A stretch of 64,000 nt of DNA from Pohlia nutans (taxonomy: Eukaryota; Streptophyta; Bryopsida; Bryales; Mniaceae), in the NCBI GenBank assembly GCA_022496805.1, contig CM040090.1, forward strand, positions 16,920,001 to 16,984,000. Direction: 5' to 3'. Position numbers and translations under genes: made by a program. The notes beneath the pieces are model-generated. The model saw only the letters and a list, made by a program, of their open reading frames with translations. It made no database searches and was not told the DNA's origin. Below are positions 1 to 10,427 of this stretch, piece by piece. Within the stretch, counting starts at the first letter, position 1, and the number at the start of each line of letters is the position of its first letter.

Positions 1-3000
1 TAAGGTGAGGATATAGTTGACATGGTTGCCCTGCGTATCTACAAAAACATAGGAACAACTTGGTTACACATACAGAAAAACCGTAATTCATCAACCACTG
101 ACAAGGGACATAGAAAGTACAATGTCAAACAAACAATTTCACCACATGAAATGTAATGCTCACCTGTTAGTCTCTCGAACGATGTCATCGAGTACCTCAT
201 CAGGCCAGAATCGTCTGAAGTATTGTAGCGGTTCAGTGGCGCTAGGCATTGTTGGGCCCGGTTGTGGGCCGCTGAAATTATCCGTCTCGTGGCTCAACGT
301 GAGATTAGTCTCTTGCCATTGACTGTCCGCAAATATTTCCTCAAAAGTCCAACCCGAGAGGTCTTCATCGGCTGCATAAATACCCAACTCCTCTTGGGGG
401 TTTTCCATCCATGAATCATCATCAGAATTGGAAGATAGCGTACCTGGTTGAGTGCCGTCAAAATCACGCCTCTCCAAGCCAATCTGGATCGTCTTGATCT
501 GAAGCAACGGCACTCGGTGAGGCAGCACGTGGTCCTACCCCAACAACTCCTTCACTCGTGGTCTCAGCTCCTGTCCCCTCTCCAAAACCCGAGAACTGTT
601 TGGCATGGTCTAGCTCGGTATCACATACTCGCACTTCCCTGTTCCCAATTCCTCCTCCAAAATCAACTGTAAACATCGGTGCGCCATGTATCTCGTGATA
701 GTATCGGTTGCAAACAAGTCCCGAGAATTTTTCGAGATCTCCCCAAAGTGTTCCATCGATGCCAAGGACTTCAAGCGCTACCTTCACATGGACAGGGATC
801 AGCCACGCTCGATGGTCCACTTTGATGTGTTCACCAAGTCCTCCTACATCCCGAACAAATTGTCCTGCAAGTATTGTAGCTTGTCGCTCCTCGTCACTTG
901 GCTCTTTAAATATGCAATCTCTCTCTCCACAATCATGCGCCCATGACATGTACTCTGCAGCTGGCACTGCATGACATGGAATGTGTGTCCCAGGGAAGAA
1001 ATCCGTGAGGCTCCATCGGCAGATACCGAAGACTCCGTCTTTGGCTTCTGAAAAAATCTGTTGTCTCGGTGGTGTCACCGCTCCACCGTCAAAACTTGCA
1101 TCACGGGTGTTGGTAATGTCCAAAACAACCCCACCCACCGATGCTGGAAAATTGTGCTGGCCTCCAACATTGTTCAAACGTGGACGCAGCTGGATGGGAC
1201 TCCGATCCTCCAAAAAAATCGCCGGAGGCTCCCAACCCTCCGGCATCCCCAAAACGGGTGCACGAACAGCCCGTGCATCCCCACGACAACCGCCACGACC
1301 TCCCCGACTCCCCATTCCGCCCCGACGCTCTCTAGCGCGTCTCCGTGCAATTGGTTCGCGTCCTTCAAGTGGCGCCACGCGCGGCTCCTCCAGCTCCAGC
1401 CTCCGGCGTGCACGTCCTCGCCCTCTTTGTGTCGGAATGCCAACTCCACGGAGAGTGGCGTTTAGCTCCCGGCGATTCAGCACTAGATTCGGCGGGTCTC
1501 GGGACATGGGAGTCATCTGCGGGCTGTTTCCAATGTGGAGAACAAACATCTCCTTCCCGCCACGAGGACTCGCAATCTCGTACGCCCAACCCGATGTCGT
1601 CGCCTTGCCTAATTGCGCACACTCCATGTCGGGTTGGCTCAGTAGGGGGGGATTGCATCCCATGACTGGCACTGGTCACAGACAGACAAACAAAATTATA
1701 ACACGAAAGTAAGTAACTTAGTCCGGACCAGGGATGTACAAAATGAAGATCATGCAGTGTAAAGACTAGCTGATCTGCTGACCTGATGAATAAGTCCAAG
1801 GAGAAAGTTTCACATATTTTCATACTCTTTTTAGTGCCTCTAGCCTGTGTTATAATACATTGTATAAAATGTCTCGGTCTGATACATGGTCTTAACATCG
1901 GTAGTAGGACAACAACACATGAAAGAGGTCTACCATTAGAACCACACCAAGGAACTCAAGCATGTATTTAAAAAAAAACATGGAAATGACCTGAATTCTC
2001 CACGTCCTCTTGAAAGACCTGTTGGGGTTGGCTCAGCAACGGGGGGTTGCATCTTATGACGGGCCCTGATCATAGAGACACACAGACACACGCCAGTAAG
2101 TTAGAGCCACTTCAAATCATGTGAGCTTTGAATTCCACAGGCCGAATCATAACTAGGGACCCATTGTAGTCACCTCTGATGGTTGCATTGACAACTCCGT
2201 CCTAACCATCAAGTTTGACATGAACATCAATTCAAAAATGCTCATGATACACGTTTTCTAAAACTAACTAATACAACCTGGTCTTCCTGCTTTTCTGTAG
2301 GAAAGATGAGTTACAGATGTTTGTTAGTTCTACAAAAGAAACGTATCCAAGTCAAAAGGATGATTATCTGCAAGTAGGAAAAATTGAGCGAAGCAAGGTA
2401 AAATCTACGGAATAAACTTCGGAACTCAAACAATGAAAATGATCTGACAAAATCAATGGCATACAACTACACCCATGAAGGTGTTCAATGAAGGTGCGGG
2501 TTATAAAAAGGACATGTGCATATACATGCAGAATTCTAAAAGGGCAGAAGTGCCAAGCATGTTACAGGAACGACAATGCCAGAAACGCAGCACCGAGGCG
2601 CTCAATCTCACTCGCAAGTCATCACAACAATGACAAGAATAACAACAACGAAACAACAACTCTAACAAGACTGTTGCCAAAGCTGGATGGAAAAAGAGGT
2701 TCTTTGAGCCATGCTAAGCATTGTGATCTTCACTCGCTAAATGCGCCTATCGTATGAGTACTGATGTGGGTCCTTGAAGGAACAGATTCACATCACAAGC
2801 GACTCACATCAGAAGCAACTGTACACTTCCTACAAAGTTTTTTCATCAGTGCCAATGTTGAAACATTGAAACCTTCAAACTGGCCATAGTGTAATTCAAC
2901 TCCTGGTGCATTTTAGCTGAATACAATAGTGCTAAGGACTTAGGACTGTGACTTTTCACATCTAGATGTTGCTCATCTGCCCATGCTACACTATTCAATA

Positions 3001-3852
3001 TTCACCACAAAATAACTAGATAGCAATAGATATCAAAGGCAAGATATACACTACACTAAATCATTTGCCATATTGTATCGGGATAAGTGATTTTAATAAC
3101 AATAATGGACGAATGACCATCCAATGACATGGACGCTTTGAAACGTTTCAACTGAACTTCGCATCAACCTTAAAATCAGCATAATGATCTCCTTCTCAAA
3201 CTCTATAACATCTCCAAACTCTCTGAAGAGTACAAAGATTGAGTTGCTTAGTTTAAAACTCAAACTCTATAACATCAACGAATTCTCTGAAGAGTAAAAA
3301 ATTGAGTTGCTTAGCTTAAATGATTGGAAGCAATTTAAAAAATCAATCCCAACTCAATTAAAAGAAATTGAATTTGAAACACCGTTCTAAATCCTAAATA
3401 AACCCTGAACCAGCCCTTCCGCGACCAGAGCTTCAGAAATCCGCTTTGTCAAGCTAGCAGCCGAAGAAACAAATAATGTCACGGACTAGAGCTTCAAAAT
3501 GTGAAACTGGACCAAAAAAAAAAATTGAGAAAAATCACTCAGCAGCAATGTGACCTCAGTACATCGCCGAGAGAGCGAGACATCGGCCTCAAGTGGCGAT
3601 GGCAATTGAAGACCGCTAAACCCTACAACAAGGAACTTGAAGGATCGCTTGTAACAAAAATCACTTACCTGAATTCTCCACACCCGCTTGTAAGATCACG
3701 GCCACCGGCGCGCTCAATGTCGTTCGTATCACTGTCGGTTCCTGGCTCCCCACTGCGACATGTACTTGGCAATACAAGGACGCTACGTCCACCCGACCCC
3801 TGACTCTTCGTGGCGATACTCCCTCCCGGCCATTGCCCTTCTTCTTCGCCAT
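1..3852 (-). CDS. piggyBac-type transposase gene, 3' part beyond the window, one frameshift
   Basis: Read on the minus strand as three exons: 3852-3669, 1665-164 and 38-1 (continuing off the left edge). All junctions are GT-AG and the phases match. Exon 1 ends ...GVENS plus one base; exon 2 continues VMGCNPPLLSQ. Exon 2 carries a long basic, Arg/Gly-rich N-terminal region, then an acidic stretch (SDQDDPDWLGE, SSNSDDDSWMEN), then LQYFRRFWPDEVLDDIV. Splicing to the last exon gives ETNRYAGQPCQ. An acidic N-terminus followed by an F..F...E...IV.ETNRYA block is how the DDE_Tnp_1_7 (piggyBac) transposase domain begins; the catalytic aspartates would lie off the window. The frame shifts by one base near 464 (a TGA lies in the upstream frame), so the copy is decayed or the base call is wrong. 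The N-terminal half is not recognised. Exon 1 could instead begin in the upstream ORF. Confidence 0.72.
1985..2090 (-). repeat. Partial duplication of transposase exon ends inside its intron
   Basis: On the minus strand this segment resembles the start of exon 2 (ATGCAACCCCCCGTTGCTGAG against the 1625-1665 region) followed by the end of exon 1 (ACGTGGAGAATTCAG against 3669-3685). The order exon-2-start then exon-1-end is what a tandem duplication of the exon1-intron-exon2 segment would leave. Confidence 0.5.
2100..3650. other. Intron of the transposase gene, no other feature
   Basis: AT-rich DNA between exons 1 and 2 of the minus-strand transposase gene. A short imperfect direct repeat (AACTCTATAACATC..., about 3199-3310) is the only structure noticed. 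Confidence 0.4.
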
Positions 3853-3853
3853 G

Positions 3854-4405
3854 TTATAATTCTGGTGATTCTGGAAAAAGACGTTGCCTAATCAGCGCGT
3901 TCACCTCGTCTCCAAATCCGTCTTCGTCACTTTCAGATCTGCGATAAGTCCAATTGAGGATATGTTGGCAATGTCTACGGAAGAGGAATCGGTGCCAACG
4001 CCACTCCGGAACTCCAGGCTTCCGCCAAGTATTGGGTGGTTTGGGCAATCGCAACATCCACCAAAGGTTCAACAAACCCACGATACGTTTCGCTTTCTTC
4101 TCAGATGCGCCCCGCTGAATTGCCCATGAATACAAAATGTGCCCTTCACTCGCTAAATGTTGTGGCGCTTCAGGCACAATGCGTGCATCGATCGAGGGCG
4201 CCGCCATGATCGCAATCTGACCACCACTTGCAATAACAATGGTTACAACTTTCCACACGCTGGCCTCCCTCCACTCCGCGCGATGATACAAAACTTCCCG
4301 ATCGTGAGGGACAACAACTGTACTCGCGAACAACCCCTCACACAACCCTTTCGCTCTCAACCACGCCCATTGGTGATGGCAAATCTGCCGTGCGCTCGTC
4401 CTCAC
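3854..4405 (-). CDS. Unidentified ORF directly upstream of the piggyBac gene
   Basis: An open frame of 183 codons whose stop overlaps the region just before the ATG at 3852. An internal Met (IMAAPSID) might be the real start. The C-terminal half has a coding look: basic and Trp-rich (LLNLWWMLRLPKPPNTW, PEWRWHRFLF), then an acidic stretch (SESDEDGFGDEVNAL). I recognise no family. It could be a 5' exon of the transposase gene, a second protein of the same element, or chance. No donor joining it to the downstream exon was found. Confidence 0.35.
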   Translation of the reverse strand: MRTSARQICHHQWAWLRAKGLCEGLFASTVVVPHDREVLYHRAEWREASVWKVVTIVIASGGQIAIMAAPSIDARIVPEAPQHLASEGHILYSWAIQRGASEKKAKRIVGLLNLWWMLRLPKPPNTWRKPGVPEWRWHRFLFRRHCQHILNWTYRRSESDEDGFGDEVNALIRQRLFPESPEL

Positions 4406-4550
4406 AGCCGGAATTGGAGATCCGAAATTCGAGGATCACAAACCCACTCTCAAACATTGCAGACAGCCTCCCGCCAAGACCGCATACTCCCGCCAGTAAA
4501 CCCAACGGCCTAAAGCACGTCACCCACCTGCCTTTGCCACGTCACACATC

Positions 4551-4812
4551 CTGACCCCCTGAAGCATTGGGTCCGCTCCAAAGGCGTACAAAGGACGCAC
4601 CGTATATACGACCGCGTATTTTGACCAACGGGAGCCAGGTACTGGAGCTGACAGTATATATAAATATACGGTTCAGTCCGTATGTAGATGCCTCACCACT
4701 TTTGTTTGTGAGTCTTGAGCAAATTCCCCCATTAAGTAACCCAAATACATGAAAATCTGCTCAGTTCATGTATATTTGGCCACAGTGTCCATTCTGGACG
4801 TTCAAGGGTTAA
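4551..4812. mobile_element. TTAA-type element end (MITE or 5' terminus of the piggyBac element)
   Basis: The right end reads GGACGTTCAAGGGTTAA at 4796-4812 and matches the ends of the TTAA family found throughout the window. The left end at 4551 (CTGACCCCCTGAAGC) is a degraded form of the same end. Internal similarity to the 233-bp copies (CCGTATATACGACCG) suggests a MITE. Alternatively 4812 is the 5' terminus of the minus-strand piggyBac element itself, with its transposase starting some 400-960 bp inside. Confidence 0.55.
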
Positions 4813-5186
4813 AGGATTAATGTGCATGTGGACCTTTGGTATATTATTTACAAAATGTAGGGGCATGGCAAGAGTAATCCCCATTCAGTTCACCGTCATG
4901 TGAGAGGGTGGGGCTGCATTACTGTGCTGTAGCAAGCTGCCGCTGCGAAGTCTGCCGCAAGGGCTCAATAGCAACATGTCTCTGCCACAGGGCAGGCCTC
5001 ATCAGCGGGTCTTCCCTTCCGGGACGGCATCTCTGCCCAACATTTGCTCGGGGAATTTCACTCAGGGAGATTGTCCCAGAAGCACCCCTTCACCATAGCG
5101 GTAGCACGGTGGCCCGGTTAGACCATTATAACTAGAACCTCTTTGTATCCAACAATCGATATGGTTTAACTAGGTCCTTGTCACCA

Positions 5187-5282
5187 GACGAAAAAATTCG
5201 AATTGACAGCAGAAGCTCCGATCTATGTCAAAGTCAAGGGATCAAATATAATCAGAGCTTCTGCTGTTAATTCAAATCGTCA
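5187..5282. repeat. Imperfect foldback hairpin, arms about 32 nt
   Basis: The left arm GAATTGACAGCAGAAGCTC pairs with the right arm GAGCTTCTGCTGTTAATTC with one mismatch, and pairing extends outward to GACGA/TCGTC. The loop is about 30 nt. It could be a small MITE remnant or a microRNA-like precursor. Confidence 0.6.
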
Positions 5283-5298
5283 CACCTCTTTCTTCCCA

Positions 5299-5341
5299 TT
5301 CTCAATCTTCATTGTTCTCCTCTAGAGGTGAAGATTGAGAA
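5299..5341. repeat. Second short perfect hairpin
   Basis: TTCTCAATCTTCA (5299-5311) pairs perfectly with TGAAGATTGAGAA (5329-5341). It lies 17 bp beyond the larger hairpin, so both may belong to one foldback structure. Confidence 0.6.
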
Positions 5342-6436
5342 GCCGTGGACAAGATTAACAAATCGTATCCATTCTCATTCTTCGCACAGTGAGAAGGGGA
5401 GTCACACTTTCTTCATGGAGAACAGCCACAATTGGCTCCCAAGGTTTGCAATCTTCAGAGAATCAATCTTTTTGGAAGTGGTGTAATGTCAGTGCAGCTA
5501 AGAATGTAGGAGCCAAATACTCGAATTGGTAAATACCCACAGATACAAACATATTGTGTTTCTGCACAATCCAGATGTGAGAAATAGTTCACGCTCAAGA
5601 AAAAAACTCTCGGATCTCCCATGTGAACCTGGATGGAACATCGCATATATATATATACGAAAAAGTATGCGCTGTGAAAAATTAGGACTTAAGCAGGTGG
5701 TAATCAGGAGTCACACATCATACACAGCTGATCCAAAAATTCTGGTCTTGCTACAAGTCTGTAGGAAACAGGAAATTTAAGGAAGAAAATGCAATTATTA
5801 AACAAGGTTTCAATGAAGACTTATTGTTGCAACCATGAATATTATGCAAAGTTCGCCAGAACTGGTAGCCTCGACTAAATATTTGGAGCTACCTCAATGA
5901 AAAACGAAACACTGAATAAGACATATACCCCTAACGCCATCCAAACTCTGTTGACCAGGTTGAATGAATGCATATCAGACTTTATTCACATGACACATTC
6001 TATTCTAATCAAAACATAAATCAAAGCACATGGTAAGACAGTATCGCATGCATTTCGAAGTGACAGAAACCCATCTGTATACACGTTGTATGCATTTCAG
6101 CAGAGGCGAAAAAAATGAAGACAGAAATTAGAGATAATTCATGTGAGAAAAACTTGCAAAACGTTGGATTATTGAGTGATATCTACGGGGTCTACAGTTC
6201 AAGCTTTCGCAGGTTAATTCTATTCTCTGACCCATGCATCGATGACCATTATTAGCTTGCCTTCAAATCCGTTTCATTCCCCTTCACATGCACTTGACGG
6301 TGCTCAACATCGGGCTCATCCAAACCCTAACTGCAACGCATCAAAGAAGCAAGCGGCTTCAACAGGGTGGACAGTAATGTCTACCCTCGTAATTCAATTG
6401 TTGTGAAGGTCCCCAAACCCTAAAATTCAGCACCAC
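5342..6436. other. Intergenic region and 3' flank of the gamma-CA-like gene
   Basis: No coding or repeat signal beyond a short (AT)n run near 5648. The part near 6436 should hold the 3' UTR of the minus-strand gene. Confidence 0.4.
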
Positions 6437-8121
6437 TCACATTGGCAATTTCATCTTCTCCCGCAGCTTCTCAACTTCCAAATAAGCAGTGCCATAGGGC
6501 AAAAACTCCATCGAGTGTTCTTGAGCGAGCTCGCGCAATCCATCGGCAAGCTTGGGGATGGCAAGAATCTCATCGTTGGTGAGCATCCTGACAAACCGCG
6601 CGGGGTTTCCAGCCCAAAGCTCCCCGGCGGGCACGCGGCGTCCAGGTGGCAACACGGAGCCGGAGCCGAGCATGGAGTTCATCTCCACTAGGGAGCCTTC
6701 CAGCAACACGCAGCGCTGGCCGACGACGGCTTCATCCTCCACAGTGCACGACCTCAGGGTGCTGAAGGAGCCAATGGTGCAGTACTTACCTGCAAATTTT
6801 TTTTCCATTTTTTCAAGGGAGTCCCATAAGACGATTTGAAAATTGAAACTTAAATAGATACTCCCTCCGTCCCAAAGTTATTGTCATGTTTGAAAGTGCT
6901 TTTTCAAGTAGGTCAAAAAAATACTTCCTTGTGGCTAATTTTATTTAGGTTGCAATGAACACATGCAATGTTCTTCAAACATTCTAGTGACATAATTTGG
7001 AACCTTTTTTAATCATGTTTCTTACAATATGATCAATGAAATTGGCTCAAAGAAATACCAAGCAAACAAGTTGGACAATAACTTTGGGACGAAGGGAGTA
7101 GCATTTTTTGATGATTACAATTTTCTTTACTACAAATACATAGCTTTCTATAGAGTTCTTGGAGCCCTGTACATACCAATGAGAAGGGTAGATTATGGCG
7201 ATATAATTTATAATTTTTTACCAAATTTTCTCATTGCAACATCAGTGATTATTGATATTTCTAATTTTAGCCAAATTACTACAAAATTTGGGCTGGCTAA
7301 CTGATTTAAAGGATTTTTGGAAAAAAAAATACGGAATAATAGCCACATTCCCTACATGGATTCGAGATGTGTAGCCTCTTTAAACCTAAGTCTCACCCAG
7401 GTATTGCCTAAGTAACACATGTGTATTACCCTGATATTAACTATACATTAACCCCAAAACGTCCCATGGGGATAGTATATACGTTGTCGTATAATTGGGA
7501 TTTGCTACCAAAAAGAAACTCTAAATGAAGATCTCAGTAGCTCACGAGAACCACATCGATTTAAATTTCAACTTCTTTTTTGAACTCAAACTCATTGAAG
7601 GTGTTAATTCATTCCAAATACAACCAAAACACAACGTATTCTACTGGCCGCAAAGGCACATTCAGACATTTAGGGGTTAATATGAAGAGAGCATCAAAGG
7701 AACCTTCAAGCCTTCTACCCTGAACAAAAAATCACAGCTGGTGCTTACCGATTAGGGTTTCGGCGGACAAGCCCGTCGGGGAGGTGCTGGCGGCGTGCAG
7801 CACGCACTTGTCGCCCACGCTGGAGGAGAAACCGAGCACGATGCGGTTCAAGTCGCCGCGCAGCACCGACCCGTACCACACCGTCGCGCGGTCCTGCACG
7901 TCCACGGCGCCCGCAAGCACGGCGTTGGGCGCCACGAACGCGTCCACGGCCACTATGGGCACGCGGTGCCCCACGGGCACGATCTGGCGCTGGCCCCTGT
8001 AATCCCATTCCGCTGCAGCAGCGGCATAGCCCCGCGCAGCGCCGCCGGCTGGAAGAAGCTGCTTCTTGTTGACGACGGTCGCTTGTTGAAGCAGAGCTCG
8101 TGCTACAGAGCGGAGCGCCAT
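6437..8121 (-). CDS. Gamma carbonic anhydrase-like protein (mitochondrial complex I subunit)
   Basis: Two exons, 8121-7749 and 6789-6437, joined at ETLIG/KYCTIG with GT-AG borders and matching phase; 726 nt, 241 aa. The first 35 or so residues (MALRSVARALLQQATVV..., Arg/Ala-rich, no acidic residues) look like a mitochondrial presequence. The rest is a left-handed beta-helix with hexapeptide repeats: VLRGDLNRI, CVLHAASTSPTGL, LRSCTVEDEAVVGQ, VLPPGRRVPAGELWAGNPARFVRML. Plant gamma-CA and CA-like proteins form a trimer on the matrix side of the complex I membrane arm. Of the three zinc-binding histidines of active gamma-CAs only the one in VLHAAS is visible; the GH...H positions read IGSFSTLRSC, as in plant gamma-CAL proteins. 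The role is therefore probably structural. The 959-bp intron holds two MITEs. Confidence 0.93.
6859..7100. mobile_element. Stowaway-type MITE (Tc1/mariner) in the gamma-CA-like intron
   Basis: Begins TA-CTCCCTCCGTCCCAAAG and ends CTTTGGGACGAAGGGAG-TA, a classical Stowaway terminal repeat with a TA target duplication. It is 242 bp including both TAs and has no coding capacity. Confidence 0.9.
7448..7680. mobile_element. TTAA MITE, 233-bp subfamily, copy 1
   Basis: TTAA at both ends (7448-7451, 7677-7680) with ends TTAACCCCAAAACGTCCC and ACATTTAGGGGTTAA. It lies in the gamma-CA-like intron. Its length equals that of the copies at 8371 and 47077, and the interior (CGTCCCATGGGGATAGTATA) is nearly the same as the 47077 copy. 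Confidence 0.85.
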
Positions 8122-8310
8122 CGCCTTTCCTTCCTTGCTGCAAAAACCTTACAGTGCAAAATCTCTCCCTCGTTGCCCTAGAGAATGTCCCACTTCTGCG
8201 ATGCATTGCGCGAGTGTGAACCATACCCCGCCGGAGTCTATACCCGGTATATGCCCGGAATGAATTATACCCGGCAGGGACGGACCCGGCTTCTTGTGGT
8301 GGCGTACGGT

Positions 8311-8350
8311 AAGGTAGGATGTCCTAAAACCACCACCTTCCCCAATTATG
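8311..8350. repeat. Direct repeat flanking a TTAA MITE, left copy
   Basis: AAGGTAGGATGTCCTAAA plus CCACCACCTTCCCCAATTATG recurs at 8638-8678 on the other side of the 8371-8603 MITE, with a few substitutions. A local duplication probably bracketed the insertion. Confidence 0.6.
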
Positions 8351-8370
8351 AAATTAAACAAAGTAATACC

Positions 8371-8603
8371 TTAACCCCTAAACGTCCCTTGGGAACCGTA
8401 TATGCGGTCACCGTATGTGGTGTATTTCATACTGTACTATGTACCCAAACATGTCAACACATATACCATTGGATAGATAATTTGTCAATTATTGCATTCA
8501 TTTGAATGTTGTTTCAGCATATGAATACAATTGTGCTCAAATACACAGATGTATAGGCTGATGTACGTGGCCGTTGCGGCACTCTCAGACCTTTAAGGGT
8601 TAA
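8371..8603. mobile_element. TTAA MITE, 233-bp subfamily, copy 2
   Basis: Ends TTAACCCCTAAACGTCCC and GACCTTTAAGGGTTAA with TTAA at 8371-8374 and 8600-8603. It is exactly 233 bp and lies upstream of the gamma-CA-like gene (ATG at 8121). Confidence 0.85.
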
Positions 8604-9071
8604 GCTTATGTATATTTTGTAAGCCCACCCCACAATTAAGGTAGGATGTCCTAAATCCACCACCTCCCTCAATTATGACATATAGACTTTTCTTGGGGTC
8701 ACCACAGTTGAGACCCAAAACCACCAATTTCATTATTCAAGTAAACCAATGGCACATCAAGAAATAGTTGGTGGTTTTGGGTATCATTATGAGTGAAAGT
8801 TAGTACCACATGGTGTAGACATGGGGAAACCTAGAGGTTTGATTTGGGTCACAGGTTACTTTCTATTTTGAAATTTTGTATAAAATTGACAAACGCGAAT
8901 CAAATGTTGCAGATTTTTGCAGTTCTCATCAAAACCTATTTCGAATGCGGTCATGAGTTTTTTTTAAATTTATCACTGCCAAAAATAGGCCAGATTGCTT
9001 CAGTTGGTAGTTTTAGGACAATCAACGTTAATACCCCTTTTGTTCACTAACATGATTCTATACGGGATATT

Positions 9072-9928
9072 AGAGTTAACCGAAAAGAAGGCCATGGAAC
9101 CTCACTTTTCTACCTCCTTCTAACCTCTCTTTTTAGCTATAGTTGGATTGAATAGTGTCCTGTCATAACTTGTCCCCTTGTGAGCCATGGGCTTGGAGCT
9201 TTGGTAGGAGGTGTGGGAGTCATTACGAGGTGTAGAGAATAATGGCAGTGGCTTGCTTTAGATTGTCTCCCAACTCATCGTGAATTAGTTTTTGGTCTAT
9301 TTATATTTCCATATGAGTTCAAGAGGAGTTCAAGAGGAGTTTGCTAAAACATTCCTCTTTAACCCTTTAAGGTCTCGATTCAACACTGTTTTCAAAGATT
9401 CATTATAAAATGTTTGATAAAAAAGTAAAATGGAGTTGATGTACAAAGCAGAGTTTTAAATGTCGATGTGAAGATAACATCTGTACGGTTGGATTCATCA
9501 TATTTATTATTAATTTTTAAAATTTAATTTTGCAAGGTTTTCTCTTGAAATTCAATTAAAAATCCAAAATTAACATTAAAATTTTAAAAAATACTGTAAT
9601 GAAATCGGAATAACATGCACTACAAGATGGTATGGTTTTCACTATTTGATTCTACTTATCATGAAAAATCATGTTTAAGGTCTCACTTTTTGAACTAAGA
9701 ATGAAACTTGACATAAACCACTTTTGCTATTTTTCAAAAACTCTCAATATCTTATTTTGAAGATCCGTACCGTACAAATGGTAATCAACTAGCACAAGAA
9801 TTTTTAAAGAAAATGAATGGATGAAAAACATCCCCGTGTGTGGTGAAGGGACGCGTCCAGAGTCATCCAACGTCCAGAATCTGGACGCAGGCGCGTCAAA
9901 GGGTTAAGCTGACTTTTCAGTTAACTCT
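9072..9928. mobile_element. Inverted-repeat element with ATT target duplication, carrying a TTAA MITE
   Basis: The ends AGAGTTAACCGAAAAG (9072-9087) and CTTTTCAGTTAACTCT (9913-9928) are inverted repeats (15 of 16), flanked by ATT on both sides. Most of the sequence recurs at 52655-52975. The interior is split by the TTAA MITE at 9359-9907. No ORF was found. The 3-bp duplication would suit a PIF/Harbinger-type MITE, but the class is unproven. Confidence 0.6.
9359..9907. mobile_element. TTAA element nested in another repeat
   Basis: TTAA at 9359-9362 and 9904-9907; ends TTAACCCTTTAAGGTCTC and GCGCGTCAAAGGGTTAA. It is a non-coding element of 549 bp. A sister copy lies in inverted orientation at 10428-11479. 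The related repeat at 52950 lacks the insertion. Confidence 0.85.
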
Positions 9929-10427
9929 ATTGTAATGCACCTCAGACTTGAAATTGTCATCGATAATAGATTCAGTGTGCATACCATATTCTGCATTGCC
10001 CGGGTTATGGAAACCTTATCATTGTTTGTATTGTTTCTGCAGTAGACAAGAGTACAAGATTGGAAAAGTTTGGAACTTTTGTCAACATTTCAATCAATTA
10101 AAAGACAACATTAATGAAAACCAATTTTATTCAAAATTGTTGGCGTACATACAATACATTATTAGTACGCACCACAGTATGCAAAAGTTATAAAGGATAA
10201 AAGTTTTACTAATAGATATTTCAAACTAGTAGATGTTATAGATAAATGTACCACTCCTCACCCCTTCACCAACAATCATTTTGGAACAAAATTATTAGCT
10301 CATATGGGAGTCATTCTAAAAGAGAGGGAGCAAATACTTCTAGCATGGCAATAAGCCCTTTTGAAGATTTCAATTTCTATGTACATTTATTTAACAATAC
10401 CAAATCTGTATCCAAAGTCCATCTAAG

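Noticed and set aside
981..1712. Long plus-strand open frames opposite the transposase exon
   Set aside because: They are antisense shadows of a GC-rich coding exon. The minus strand has the motif-bearing frame and consistent splice sites.
7745..8224. 159-codon minus-strand frame overlapping gamma-CA-like exon 1
   Set aside because: It is an alternative frame of the same GC-rich exon. The frame ending ETLIG joins the second exon and matches the gamma-CA family.
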